Shown piece after piece: positions 44,362-51,799 of a stretch of DNA of 64,000 nt; positions within the stretch are counted from its first letter, which is position 1; every line of letters starts with the position of its first letter. Under the pieces are notes generated by a model that ran no database searches, was not told the DNA's origin, and worked only from the letters and a program-made list of their open reading frames with translations. A program made the translations under genes and the position numbers. Source of the stretch: Litoribacter ruber. Its GTDB lineage: Bacteria > Bacteroidota > Bacteroidia > Cytophagales > Cyclobacteriaceae. The DNA is taken from assembly GCF_018500185.1 (NCBI RefSeq), contig NZ_JAHBGI010000009.1, forward strand, positions 112,463 through 176,462, in the 5' to 3' direction.

Positions 44362-45495
44362 TCAAATCCCCAGGTTCTCCGCATCAACCAGCTCCACCAT
44401 TCTCCCCATCTTTTTCTGAATAACCTTAAAATGGTGGCGGTCCTCTTCGGTGATAAGGGAAATTGCCTCCCCTTCAGCACCGGCACGGCCCGTGCGGCCT
44501 ATCCGGTGAATGTAGTCCTTGGGGGAGCGGGGGAGTTCGTAGTTTACCACATAGGGCAAGTCCTTGATGTCGATACCCCGAGCGGCCAGATCTGTGGCCA
44601 CCAGTACCTGTAAGGCTCCGGCTTTAAATTGCTTGAGGGCCTCGGTTCGGCCTCCCTGACTTTTGTCCCCATGAAAAGCCATGGCATGAATACCGTGCTT
44701 GCTGAGTTTTGCCGCCAGGTTGTCGGCGGTTCTTTTGGAGGAGGCAAAAACCAGCACCTGCTTCCAGTCCCCGGTAGCGATTAGGTGTCTTAGCAGGGGA
44801 CCTTTCTTTTCTTGGCTCACCAGGTAGGCCGTTTGGGTGATCTGGTCCGGTGACACCGTCTCCGGTTCCGCTTCAATTTTGACCGGCTTGTGCAGTAGTT
44901 TGTCAATCAGCTTCTCCACGGCCTCATCCATGGTCGCCGAGAAAAGTATGTTTTGACGCTTCCTAGGCAGGCGGGAAAGGATCTCATCCACCTCCAGTTT
45001 GAATCCCAAATTGAGGACCTTATCGGCCTCATCAAGGACAAGGGTATCCAGTTGGTCCAGGTGGATGGCTTTTTTGGACAACAGGTCGAGGAGCCTGCCG
45101 GGGGTGGCTACCAGGATATCCGTGCCATGTAGTTTCATCATTTGGGGATTGATGGACACCCCGCCAAACACCGCCATGCTTTTTACCTTGCGAGGCAGGT
45201 GGGCTGAAAAGGTTTTGACCACTTCCTGCACCTGTGCGGCCAGCTCCCGGGTGGGGACAATCACCAACACCGGGATATCCCTCCCCTGTGCGGAGTCCCT
45301 TTTTTGAAGCTTGTGCAGAATAGGCAGCACATAGGAGGCCGTCTTACCCGAACCTGTGGGCGCCAGCCCGAGTACGTCTTTCCCATTTAGAATCGCAGGA
45401 ATGGCCTGCTGCTGTATGGGGTAAGGTTTTTCGTATTGGGCCTTCTGAATAGCCTCAAGTATCTGCGGGGATAGCCCCAGGGAAGAGAATGTCAT
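44362..45495 (-). CDS. DEAD-box RNA helicase
   Basis: 377 residues from the ATG at 45495 (MTFSSLGLSPQILEAIQKAQ); the frame is open to 45564 but the extra residues are not helicase-like. Motifs: Q-motif PIQQQAIPAI, I GLAPTGSGKT, Ia PTRELA, Ib TPGRL, II LDEADK, III SAT, V ATDLAARGID and VI HRIGRTGRAG. Motif II is DEAD. The compact protein has almost no C-terminal tail, like RhlE-type enzymes. It likely remodels RNA in ribosome biogenesis or decay. Confidence 0.93.
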   Translation of the reverse strand: MTFSSLGLSPQILEAIQKAQYEKPYPIQQQAIPAILNGKDVLGLAPTGSGKTASYVLPILHKLQKRDSAQGRDIPVLVIVPTRELAAQVQEVVKTFSAHLPRKVKSMAVFGGVSINPQMMKLHGTDILVATPGRLLDLLSKKAIHLDQLDTLVLDEADKVLNLGFKLEVDEILSRLPRKRQNILFSATMDEAVEKLIDKLLHKPVKIEAEPETVSPDQITQTAYLVSQEKKGPLLRHLIATGDWKQVLVFASSKRTADNLAAKLSKHGIHAMAFHGDKSQGGRTEALKQFKAGALQVLVATDLAARGIDIKDLPYVVNYELPRSPKDYIHRIGRTGRAGAEGEAISLITEEDRHHFKVIQKKMGRMVELVDAENLGI

Positions 45496-45512
45496 GGAAT
45501 GTGTGTTTGGAA

Positions 45513-45520
45513 CAAAGATA
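45513..45520 (-). promoter_or_regulatory. Possible -7 element of the DEAD-box helicase gene
   Basis: TATCTTTG on the minus strand matches TAnnTTTG and lies 18 bp before the ATG at 45495. It supports the shorter helicase start. No clear -33 TTTG. Confidence 0.5.
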
Positions 45521-46104
45521 ACGTAAAAAAATAAGAGAAGAGCTTTAAGAACTGGCTTCATCACGGAAGCAAATGGGTCACAAAGGACACAAAGCTTCCA
45601 CCAAGTTGCACTACTTGTCCCGAGTAGCGTAGCGGATCGGGAAAGGCTCCTTCACGGAGAAAAAGAAAACGATCTGCCGCGAAGGAGAAAAACTCTGTGA
45701 AACTCCCTTTTAAACTCCGCCTGGCCGCCGTGGCGGGTGTCCCCTTTCTTTCCGAAAGCCATTTAAATCTTAACTTCAAGCCTAACATTTTTGAAATTAG
45801 TTGCAATACCGCGATTGGGGTATTTTTGCACCAAATATTATTTTGCGGTTTTAAGTGGTTAAATATTTCCAATAATTTTTCGCCATTGCTTCAAAAGCAT
45901 TTAACTGCATTTGAAATATATTGAGTGGGTTATAAAAGGTTTTTGTCAGCGTATATTTTAGGTGATTTCAATAGGGTTGAAATAGGTGATGTTAGGATGT
46001 TTTAGTTTGGTTTGATAATATTGGAGATGGCAATTGATTCAATAGGGCCATTATGAAAACGAAGTAAAAACCCACTGGTATCAGTGATTCACCAAAAGAA
46101 AAAA
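45521..46104. repeat. Gene-free gap preceding the CPBP operon
   Basis: 45600-45740 consists of interspersed repeat phrases (ACTTGTCCCGAGTAGCGTAG / CGGATCGGGAAAGG, AACTCTGTGAAACTCCC). The remaining AT-rich 45770-46100 must hold the promoter of the downstream operon, but no TAnnTTTG with a proper TTTG partner stands out. Confidence 0.55.
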
Positions 46105-46254
46105 ATGAAAAAGAGAGTATGGTATTCCCTACTGGGGGCGACGCTTTTGTTTGTAATGTATTTAATCATTTACTGGGAGCAGTTTATGAACGGTTTCAAA
46201 GGGGGTTCCAAGATGGATATAGCTCGTTTTAACAGCGGCGTTTTAAAATATTAA
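46105..46254 (+). CDS. Micropeptide P1 of the CPBP operon, W-x2-F-x2-G-x-K-G motif
   Basis: 49 residues: MKKRVWYSLLGATLLFVMYL, one hydrophobic helix, then IYWEQFMNGFKGGSKMD. The motif W-x2-F-x2-G-x-K-G matches the micropeptide at 40559. It is 2 bp upstream of the first CPBP protease, suggesting they are linked. The glycine pair resembles, but is not proven to be, a processing site. Confidence 0.65.
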   Translation: MKKRVWYSLLGATLLFVMYLIIYWEQFMNGFKGGSKMDIARFNSGVLKY

Positions 46255-46256
46255 TT

Positions 46257-46949
46257 ATGAGTTTATCTGTCCAAAAAGAGCCAAAGGGATCAAGGAGTAA
46301 GGTTGCGCCCATATTTGTCAGCTTCCAATCTTTCCTGAAAAAACCTAGGATACTAGATACGGTGCCACCGCTTTCCCCTTTCAATTTTCTGCTCCTGCTT
46401 GGCGCGGCTCTGGTAGCCGTGGTGCCATATGGTCTGGTCTTGGAACTGGCCGGGGCGGGGCAGTTTGACCATGTGATTGAAGAAATGCTTAGGGATCATA
46501 AGGTACTGGTAATGGTTGCGGTGATAATCCTCGCCCCATTGCTGGAGGAGACTGCCTTCCGCTACCATTTGAGTTTGAAAAGGGGGGCTTTTGTATGGGG
46601 ACTGGTATTGTCCTTAATGCTGGCTGCCGAGATATGGTGGCTTGCGGCGATTTTGGCCCTTTATTTTATCAGCCTGTTTGTCATGGTTTCTTTGAAGAAA
46701 GATGTGCCCCTTCACCTGGTGGTTTATGTGTCAGCCATTTTGTTTGGTCTTGTGCATATGGATAATTTCCGCGAATTCGATTGGGTCAGCAATTTCTACT
46801 GGGTCCCCTTTCTAGTGGGGATACAGTTTGCTTTGGGCCTGCTGCTGGGCTTCATTAGGCTTCATTACGGAATGTGGAAGGCAATTTATTTCCATGCAGC
46901 ATACAATGCGGTTCTTGTAATACCCGCGGTGGTGTTTGGGTTTGAGTAA
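46257..46949 (+). CDS. CPBP family intramembrane glutamic protease 1
   Basis: 230 residues with six to seven hydrophobic segments. The three Abi/CPBP motifs are intact: Glu97-Glu98-x3-Arg102 (LLEETAFR), FGLVH near 163 and FHAAYN near 214 (His-x3-Asn). CPBP members cleave CaaX-prenylated proteins in eukaryotes and in bacteria work in bacteriocin self-immunity, peptide maturation or antisigma factor cleavage. It follows P1 directly and is 4 bp before P2. Confidence 0.9.
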   Translation: MSLSVQKEPKGSRSKVAPIFVSFQSFLKKPRILDTVPPLSPFNFLLLLGAALVAVVPYGLVLELAGAGQFDHVIEEMLRDHKVLVMVAVIILAPLLEETAFRYHLSLKRGAFVWGLVLSLMLAAEIWWLAAILALYFISLFVMVSLKKDVPLHLVVYVSAILFGLVHMDNFREFDWVSNFYWVPFLVGIQFALGLLLGFIRLHYGMWKAIYFHAAYNAVLVIPAVVFGFE

Positions 46950-46953
46950 TGAT

Positions 46954-47070
46954 ATGAAATTTAATACGCTTGAAATAATGGAAGTAAGGAAAAGCTTTTA
47001 TAATGATATGGCCTATGGAGTGACCGTAGGAGCAATTGCCGCAATGATTTATTACGTATTTGCTTCTTAA
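46954..47070 (+). CDS. Micropeptide P2
   Basis: 38 residues: MKFNTLEIMEVRKSFYNDMA followed by a C-terminal hydrophobic helix (YGVTVGAIAAMIYYVFAS). The frame starts 4 bp after the stop of CPBP1 and stops 6 bp before P3. Small size means coding status rests on position in the operon and the hydrophobic helix. Confidence 0.5.
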   Translation: MKFNTLEIMEVRKSFYNDMAYGVTVGAIAAMIYYVFAS

Positions 47071-47076
47071 AAGGGA

Positions 47077-47295
47077 ATGGAAACCATAACAAGTATGAGT
47101 GCAGTACACATTATGATGATATGGGCTCCACTAAACCTGATAGTCATGATAATAATGTTTTCCAATTGGGAAATCAAGAAGAAAACCTGGTTTAGGATGA
47201 TATACTACCCCATGTTGATTATTTCCACTGTAGTGGCTATGTATATAATTTACCACGGTATTCAATATTACAATATTAACATCGAGCAAGCATGA
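47077..47295 (+). CDS. Micropeptide P3, two-helix
   Basis: 72 residues with two hydrophobic segments (about 10-27 and 45-62) separated by a basic stretch NWEIKKKTWFRM. Overlaps P4 by 4 bp (ATGA). Confidence 0.6.
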   Translation: METITSMSAVHIMMIWAPLNLIVMIIMFSNWEIKKKTWFRMIYYPMLIISTVVAMYIIYHGIQYYNINIEQA

Positions 47296-47426
47296 TGGTA
47301 CAAAGGTTTCTGATGAAAGTTTTTCCGTCTAAGGTGATGAGGGTTATGCATATGGTATGGCTTGCGGCATTTCTTCTTGGGGTTTTTATTGGGGTTTGGT
47401 TTGGTATAAAGCGAGATTATAATTGA
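47292..47426 (+). CDS. Micropeptide P4, GVW-G motif
   Basis: 44 residues: a basic amphipathic N-terminus (MMVQRFLMKVFPSKVMRVMH), a hydrophobic helix and LGVFIGVWFG, ending IKRDYN. The C-terminal GVFIGVWFG matches GIFLGVWLG of the following peptide. Confidence 0.6.
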   Translation: MMVQRFLMKVFPSKVMRVMHMVWLAAFLLGVFIGVWFGIKRDYN

Positions 47427-47436
47427 TTTGGATTTT

Positions 47437-47565
47437 ATGAATGTGCAGCTTAAGAACAGATTCAGACTCGTCTTATTGAAAGGGATTTTAATTATGGTGT
47501 CTACCTATTTTATTTTCAGTTTAGGTAAGCGCTTTGGGATTTTCCTTGGCGTATGGTTGGGCTAA
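47437..47565 (+). CDS. Micropeptide P5, GVW-G motif
   Basis: 42 residues: MNVQLKNRFRLVLLKGILIM, hydrophobic, ending in GKRFGIFLGVWLG. The last nine residues mirror P4. Located 10 bp after P4. The peptides are probably tandem relatives. Confidence 0.58.
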   Translation: MNVQLKNRFRLVLLKGILIMVSTYFIFSLGKRFGIFLGVWLG

Positions 47566-47593
47566 TGAATGTTTTAACTAAAGGAAGAAATTT

Positions 47594-47827
47594 ATGAAAA
47601 ATAAATTGTTCAATATGCTTCCCAAAATTGCTTTTGGGGCTTTAGTAATTTTTGTTGGCTTCCATATAATTGATGCATTCATTGAAATTGTATTGCGAAA
47701 CCGCTCTTGGAATGAATGGGTGGAAAGCCAAGGGGTGGTATCAACTGCTATCAGGGCTCTGGTGTCAATGGTAATTAGCGTCCTCCAACAGAGGGTTAAT
47801 TTTCAAAGGAGCAGGATTAATGATTAG
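47594..47827 (+). CDS. Small membrane protein P6
   Basis: 77 residues: one strong hydrophobic helix (about 9-31), then RNRSWNEWVESQG and a moderately hydrophobic C-terminal segment, ending with a basic tail. Its stop overlaps the next gene start by 8 bp. Confidence 0.6.
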   Translation: MKNKLFNMLPKIAFGALVIFVGFHIIDAFIEIVLRNRSWNEWVESQGVVSTAIRALVSMVISVLQQRVNFQRSRIND

Positions 47828-48410
47828 GTTCGGATTTGTGCAAAAACTAATTTACTTTCTCCTTCTTTTTTGCCTGGCTGTCCCCGGCTACTCCCAATGC
47901 AAAGTGTTGTACCTGACGGTGAACGGGGAGGAACAGGTATCATCAGTACGATCGGTTCCCAAATACTACTCCAACATCCGAAACCTGCGGATTGAGCAGG
48001 AGGGGGAGCGGGAAAGGATGAACGTAATGGATTATGATTACCTGGCATTTATCAGTGAGGGAGATACCCTCATGCTGGAGCAGAAAAAGGTTGGCAACCG
48101 GCAGGTGTGGCTTCGACAGCTTACCGATGGGGAGGAAAAGCTGTACGAGCGCAAAAGGTTTAATTTCCTGCCCAAATTCGGGTTTATAACCGGGATGACG
48201 GTGGCCCTCAGTGCCCTTGTCGGATTTGAATACGGCATCCCTATCGGTTTGCCTTTGGGAATTGTATTCATGAATGATGTGGTCAATTCCGAAAGCTATT
48301 TCCTAGAGGACGAGGCGGGTCTTCGGAAAATCCCCGCTAGAGAGGCTAAGGTGTATTTAGAGCATGGGAAAGCCTTTCAGCCCCAGGTTGGAAGTTTAAA
48401 TAATTGTTGA
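47820..48410 (+). CDS. Secreted protein of unknown function in the CPBP operon
   Basis: 196 residues with a signal peptide (MIRFGFVQKLIYFLLLFCLA, cleavage near GYS-QC). The mature part has a beta-rich first half (TVNGEEQVSSVRSVPKYYSN) and a central glycine-rich hydrophobic stretch (about 118-150) that could be a single membrane segment or helical hairpin. No family recognised. Overlaps P6 by 8 bp, so it is in the same operon. Confidence 0.65.
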   Translation: MIRFGFVQKLIYFLLLFCLAVPGYSQCKVLYLTVNGEEQVSSVRSVPKYYSNIRNLRIEQEGERERMNVMDYDYLAFISEGDTLMLEQKKVGNRQVWLRQLTDGEEKLYERKRFNFLPKFGFITGMTVALSALVGFEYGIPIGLPLGIVFMNDVVNSESYFLEDEAGLRKIPAREAKVYLEHGKAFQPQVGSLNNC

Positions 48411-48427
48411 GTTAATAGTTAATCTGT

Positions 48428-48787
48428 ATGAAAGAGAGGGTTTTAGTAATCATCAATATTGGCCTTGTTCTTATAGGTATTATTTATCATGATTGGCTAT
48501 CCAATCTAATGGGTAGTTACTGGTTTTATATGGGGTACGGGTTGATGTTTGCGATCATGTTTACTTTTAGGCCCAATGCTTTGAAAACCAAGCATGAATT
48601 GGTTCAGTATGTATATCCGCTTTCTGCCTTGGTTCTGTTTCATGTATTTTCATTGTCAGCCAATGAACAAGTACATATTTACCATCTTGTAGCAGGATCT
48701 CTTTTGGGAGTAATATTAATCAAGGTGGAAATGTGGCTATTGGAGCGAGTATTTTGTCTTTTTCCTAGGTATGGTAGTAACAGTTAA
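48428..48787 (+). CDS. Four-helix membrane protein
   Basis: 119 residues with about four hydrophobic segments (4-22, 31-48, 60-79, 84-106). No family recognised. It overlaps the start of CPBP2 by 17 bp. Confidence 0.62.
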   Translation: MKERVLVIINIGLVLIGIIYHDWLSNLMGSYWFYMGYGLMFAIMFTFRPNALKTKHELVQYVYPLSALVLFHVFSLSANEQVHIYHLVAGSLLGVILIKVEMWLLERVFCLFPRYGSNS

Positions 48788-49433
48788 GAAGGCTACCTTA
48801 AATCTATTGGAGAGAGGATTTGAAAAACCTTTTGCGTTTGATGTGAAGGTTTTTATCTCTATAGTCCTATTTAATATTGGGTTCATTTTGTCAAAACTGT
48901 GGCTTTTGAATAAACCCTTGGGTGAAGAGTCTGATTATGCAATGTTGACCTTGAATGGGGTTTTCGTCTTGTTGGTCCTGGTTCCGGTAATAGAGGAATT
49001 TGTATTTCGAGGAGTTTTTATGTTTGGGAAAAACAGGTATTGGAGCATGGTTTATATACCTGTGGTGGTTTTCGTAGGCATTACCCTTTTCAAACTTCCC
49101 CTCGGGACGAATATGATTATGGTGATAAGTTTATTAGTAGGGATGTCAAGCTTTTTGTTCTATTCAAGCATAAAATCTTTTATCAGGATGAACAGCCTGC
49201 TAATGATTGTCCTGATGGCCTTGCTGTTCTCTGTTGGGCATATCCATAATTACGAGACCTGGGACTTGAATAGTTACTTGGGCTTATTGCCAAGGTTGAC
49301 CGGGGGGCTGTTTTTTGGATATGCCGCCGTCAAGTACAGTTTATGGGCTGCGATGGGTTTTCATTTTGGGAATAATTTGATTGTGGTATTATTGGCCTTT
49401 CTTCAACAGGTAATTGTGACAGGTGGAGTATGA
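48771..49433 (+). CDS. CPBP family intramembrane protease 2
   Basis: 220 residues with about six hydrophobic segments. Catalytic motifs intact: Glu75-Glu76-x3-Arg80 (IEEFVFRG), FSVGH near 162, FHFGNN near 201 (His-x3-Asn). It overlaps the four-helix gene upstream and CPBP3 downstream (4 bp, ATGA). Probable partner or paralogue of CPBP1 and CPBP3. Confidence 0.9.
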   Translation: MVVTVKKATLNLLERGFEKPFAFDVKVFISIVLFNIGFILSKLWLLNKPLGEESDYAMLTLNGVFVLLVLVPVIEEFVFRGVFMFGKNRYWSMVYIPVVVFVGITLFKLPLGTNMIMVISLLVGMSSFLFYSSIKSFIRMNSLLMIVLMALLFSVGHIHNYETWDLNSYLGLLPRLTGGLFFGYAAVKYSLWAAMGFHFGNNLIVVLLAFLQQVIVTGGV

Positions 49434-50074
49434 AGATTCTAAAGTATTTATCTATTCTCTTTCTGAGCCATCTGTTAATGCATTTTCCAATTCAGCATTT
49501 GGTTAGTCTTGGATTGTTGCAGGAAGGAATAAATAACAGTCATTTAAAATTGGGATGGGATATTTATACGGTCGGAATATTTTATTATCTAGTAATCTTT
49601 TTTCCATTTTTTGAAGAAACATCATTCAGGCTATTCTTAAAGCCTACTAAGAATAGATTGCTTTTTGGAGTTTCTTTCCTGAGCACTTTAATCGTTTATT
49701 TAATATCCAGCCATTATATTGATTTAGATTCCCAAAGGTTTATTTACACCAGTTTGACTATACTGCTGTCAGTTTCCCTTTTCATTTTGCTCAACAAAAA
49801 ATTGAATGTTAGCTCTCAATGGCAATCCAGGATAAATAGTAAGTATTTATTAATAGCTTCTAGTGTGGGTTTTGCTCTTGTGCATTATGGTGTCTATTTC
49901 AGCTCTCATATAGTGTTGTTTTCATTCATACCTTTGATTAAACACTTTTTTTCAGGTTTAATATTTGGCATTATCAGAATTCGACATGGGTTCAGGTATG
50001 GATTACTGCTTCATTCGAGTAACAACCTATTGGCTTTTTTAGCAATATTTTTTAAGTCCACTGTATTGACTTAA
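49430..50074 (+). CDS. CPBP family intramembrane protease 3
   Basis: 214 residues. Catalytic motifs intact: Glu62-Glu63-x3-Arg67 (FEETSFRL), FALVH near 147 and LHSSNN near 189 (His-x3-Asn). About six hydrophobic segments. Codon usage looks more AT-rich than in CPBP1. Overlaps CPBP2 by 4 bp. Confidence 0.88.
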   Translation: MKILKYLSILFLSHLLMHFPIQHLVSLGLLQEGINNSHLKLGWDIYTVGIFYYLVIFFPFFEETSFRLFLKPTKNRLLFGVSFLSTLIVYLISSHYIDLDSQRFIYTSLTILLSVSLFILLNKKLNVSSQWQSRINSKYLLIASSVGFALVHYGVYFSSHIVLFSFIPLIKHFFSGLIFGIIRIRHGFRYGLLLHSSNNLLAFLAIFFKSTVLT

Positions 50075-50105
50075 ATTTAGAGTAAAAATATTTAATGTTT
50101 AAAGT

Positions 50106-50330
50106 ATGAAATTTATTGGATATCTAATGTTATTGTTCGGTCTTGGTTACTTATATAATTTAATCAACGTCCTCTTCTTTTGTGTATGGGAGGAATCAGA
50201 TTCGCTTAGGATTCTAGGGTCGGTGGAAGTCAGTATGACGGTTTACATTTTGTATAACTTAGCCCTTACGATTGTTTGTCTGAATGCATTCTGGCGGTAT
50301 AGTCGAAAAAGAGAGCAGAGCGGTTTATGA
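50106..50330 (+). CDS. Small two-helix membrane protein P7
   Basis: 74 residues with hydrophobic segments at about 2-26 and 44-63, separated by an acidic loop (WEESDSLRILG), and a basic end SRKREQSGL. Overlaps P8 by 4 bp. Confidence 0.6.
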   Translation: MKFIGYLMLLFGLGYLYNLINVLFFCVWEESDSLRILGSVEVSMTVYILYNLALTIVCLNAFWRYSRKREQSGL

Positions 50331-50476
50331 ATCCAAAATCCAAAACAAATCAGCTTCTCATTACAGCCTTTTCGTTTTTAATCGTAATCCTTCTATATAA
50401 CGGAAAAATACTACATGCTGCAGTTTGGGTCGCAATAGCCGGTGCAGCTTTGCTAAAGAGTAGAAAAGAAGCCTAA
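50327..50476 (+). CDS. Micropeptide P8
   Basis: 49 residues: basic N-terminus (MNPKSKTNQL), two hydrophobic halves separated by NGKILH, and a basic C-terminus LLKSRKEA. Overlaps P9 by one base (TAATG), so translation is probably coupled. Confidence 0.55.
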   Translation: MNPKSKTNQLLITAFSFLIVILLYNGKILHAAVWVAIAGAALLKSRKEA

Positions 50477-50631
50477 TGAAATCAGTTATGAAAGAAAAAG
50501 CAAAATCCAAAACCGGAATCATTGCGAGCATCGTAGTGATCCTGTTAATTGCCTTTGTGGTGGCCTACAATGGAGGGTATATGATAGGGAAATTAAGGGC
50601 GCATATTGAAAATAATGCTCAGAAGGATTAA
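50476..50631 (+). CDS. Micropeptide P9
   Basis: 51 residues: very basic N-terminus (MKSVMKEKAKSKTG), one hydrophobic helix (IIASIVVILLIAFVVAY), then NGGYMIGKLRAHIE and a polar end. The NGGYMIGKL has the G/K character seen in the other peptides, but not the W-x2-F motif. Overlaps the retropepsin gene. Confidence 0.58.
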   Translation: MKSVMKEKAKSKTGIIASIVVILLIAFVVAYNGGYMIGKLRAHIENNAQKD

Positions 50632-51493
50632 AGTAGATAGGGCAGTAAGTTCAAGAAAGAACTTCTTTTCGGTATTGCTGCTTTTTGTCTTTTTCCTTGT
50701 TTCCTGTTCGGGCAACGAGGCCTCTTCTTTTGAAATAGATGAGGATGGGTTAATTATAGTTCCTGTAAGCGTGCTTGAGGGAAGGGGAGCAAACTTTGTT
50801 TTCGATACAGGAGCGGAGGCTACCGTAATTTCAAAGGAATTGGCAGACGAGTTAGCTTTGGATACGCTTAAGGCTATAAAGGTAAATGGCCGGTCATCGA
50901 CAACCGTCAATATACCCAAACTACAGGTTGGAAAATGGACTGTCAACAATGTGGAGGCAGTGGTGATAGACATGGAAAATGCCACTTTTGTAGATTCCAA
51001 TCTTGATGGCATCCTCGGGTTAAATTTAATTAACCTGTTGGCTTGGGACTTTGACCTAAAAAGGAAACAGTTCCATCTTTATGATGGCCCTATTGAGCCG
51101 GAAGTTAATTCGATTCAAATACCTTTCAAAAAGCGAAAATCTTCGGGATATCCATATTTGACCATAAGCACGGATCTGTTTGAATCGGATTCCCTGTTTT
51201 TTGATACCGGCTTCAGTGGCTTTCTTTTCGTGAATCAAGAGCCGGTAAGCAAGAAGCTTAAGCTGGAAAAGGAGACGAATAGGCAGAAGTCAGTTTTTGG
51301 AGAAGAGAATCAGCTCATCTATCATTACATGGCCGATGAGTTATTCTTGTTTGGGCAACCCTTTGAGCATGTGCCAATCCGTTATGCTCCGGAGCCCCTA
51401 TTGCCCATGGAATTTTTGGGAGTAGGGTTCATCCACCATTTCCACAGTTTTGTATTTGATCCATTTTCGTCGAATATTTATCTCCGTAAATGA
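50615..51493 (+). CDS. Retropepsin-like aspartic protease lipoprotein with two D-T-G loops
   Basis: 292 residues from ATG 50615 (a TTG at 50606 is an alternative). Lipobox ends at Cys31 (FLVSC). Two aspartic-protease active-site loops are present in one chain: VFDTGAEATVI with Asp64-Thr65-Gly66 and FFDTGFSGF with Asp197-Thr198-Gly199. A single chain with both half-sites is like eukaryotic pepsins or PF13650-type lipoproteins of Bacteroidota. The protein is likely in the periplasm and could act on peptides released by the CPBP proteases upstream, which is inference. Last gene of the operon. Confidence 0.82.
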   Translation: MLRRIKVDRAVSSRKNFFSVLLLFVFFLVSCSGNEASSFEIDEDGLIIVPVSVLEGRGANFVFDTGAEATVISKELADELALDTLKAIKVNGRSSTTVNIPKLQVGKWTVNNVEAVVIDMENATFVDSNLDGILGLNLINLLAWDFDLKRKQFHLYDGPIEPEVNSIQIPFKKRKSSGYPYLTISTDLFESDSLFFDTGFSGFLFVNQEPVSKKLKLEKETNRQKSVFGEENQLIYHYMADELFLFGQPFEHVPIRYAPEPLLPMEFLGVGFIHHFHSFVFDPFSSNIYLRK

Positions 51494-51799
51494 ATGGAAT
51501 CGGGATTGGCTCACCAACTTAATAATAACCCAAGGAGGGATTCTCTTATTCCCATTAAAATCTCCTGTCCGAAAATGTACGCATTGGCACATGGAGTGTC
51601 CAGTTATGGCACATGTCGAACTAATGGCTTAATTTTTTTAAGTCAAAACCATTTCAAAATTTGTCCATATGGGGGAATTGCCTTACTTTTCCGCCCAATT
51701 TTTAACGGTTCCTGCACATGGGGAACAAAAATTTCGTATGAATAGATTAATGTTTTACATACCGTCTCAAAGAGCAAATTTCAAATCAATTTATATTTT
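51494..51799. other. Gene-free gap before the M16 pair
   Basis: 306 bp. An 83-codon open frame starts at 51494 but its composition (rich in Cys, Pro and Ile clusters without a pattern) does not look coding. No strong terminator hairpin with a T-run and no clear TAnnTTTG element were found; TTATATTTTATG directly precedes the M16 gene. Confidence 0.5.

Noticed and set aside
45561..45872. 103-residue minus-strand frame before the CPBP operon
   Set aside because: Crosses interspersed repeats and has no family or start context.
51494..51745. 83-residue frame directly after the retropepsin gene
   Set aside because: Composition is not protein-like and it overlaps no conserved element; left as gap.
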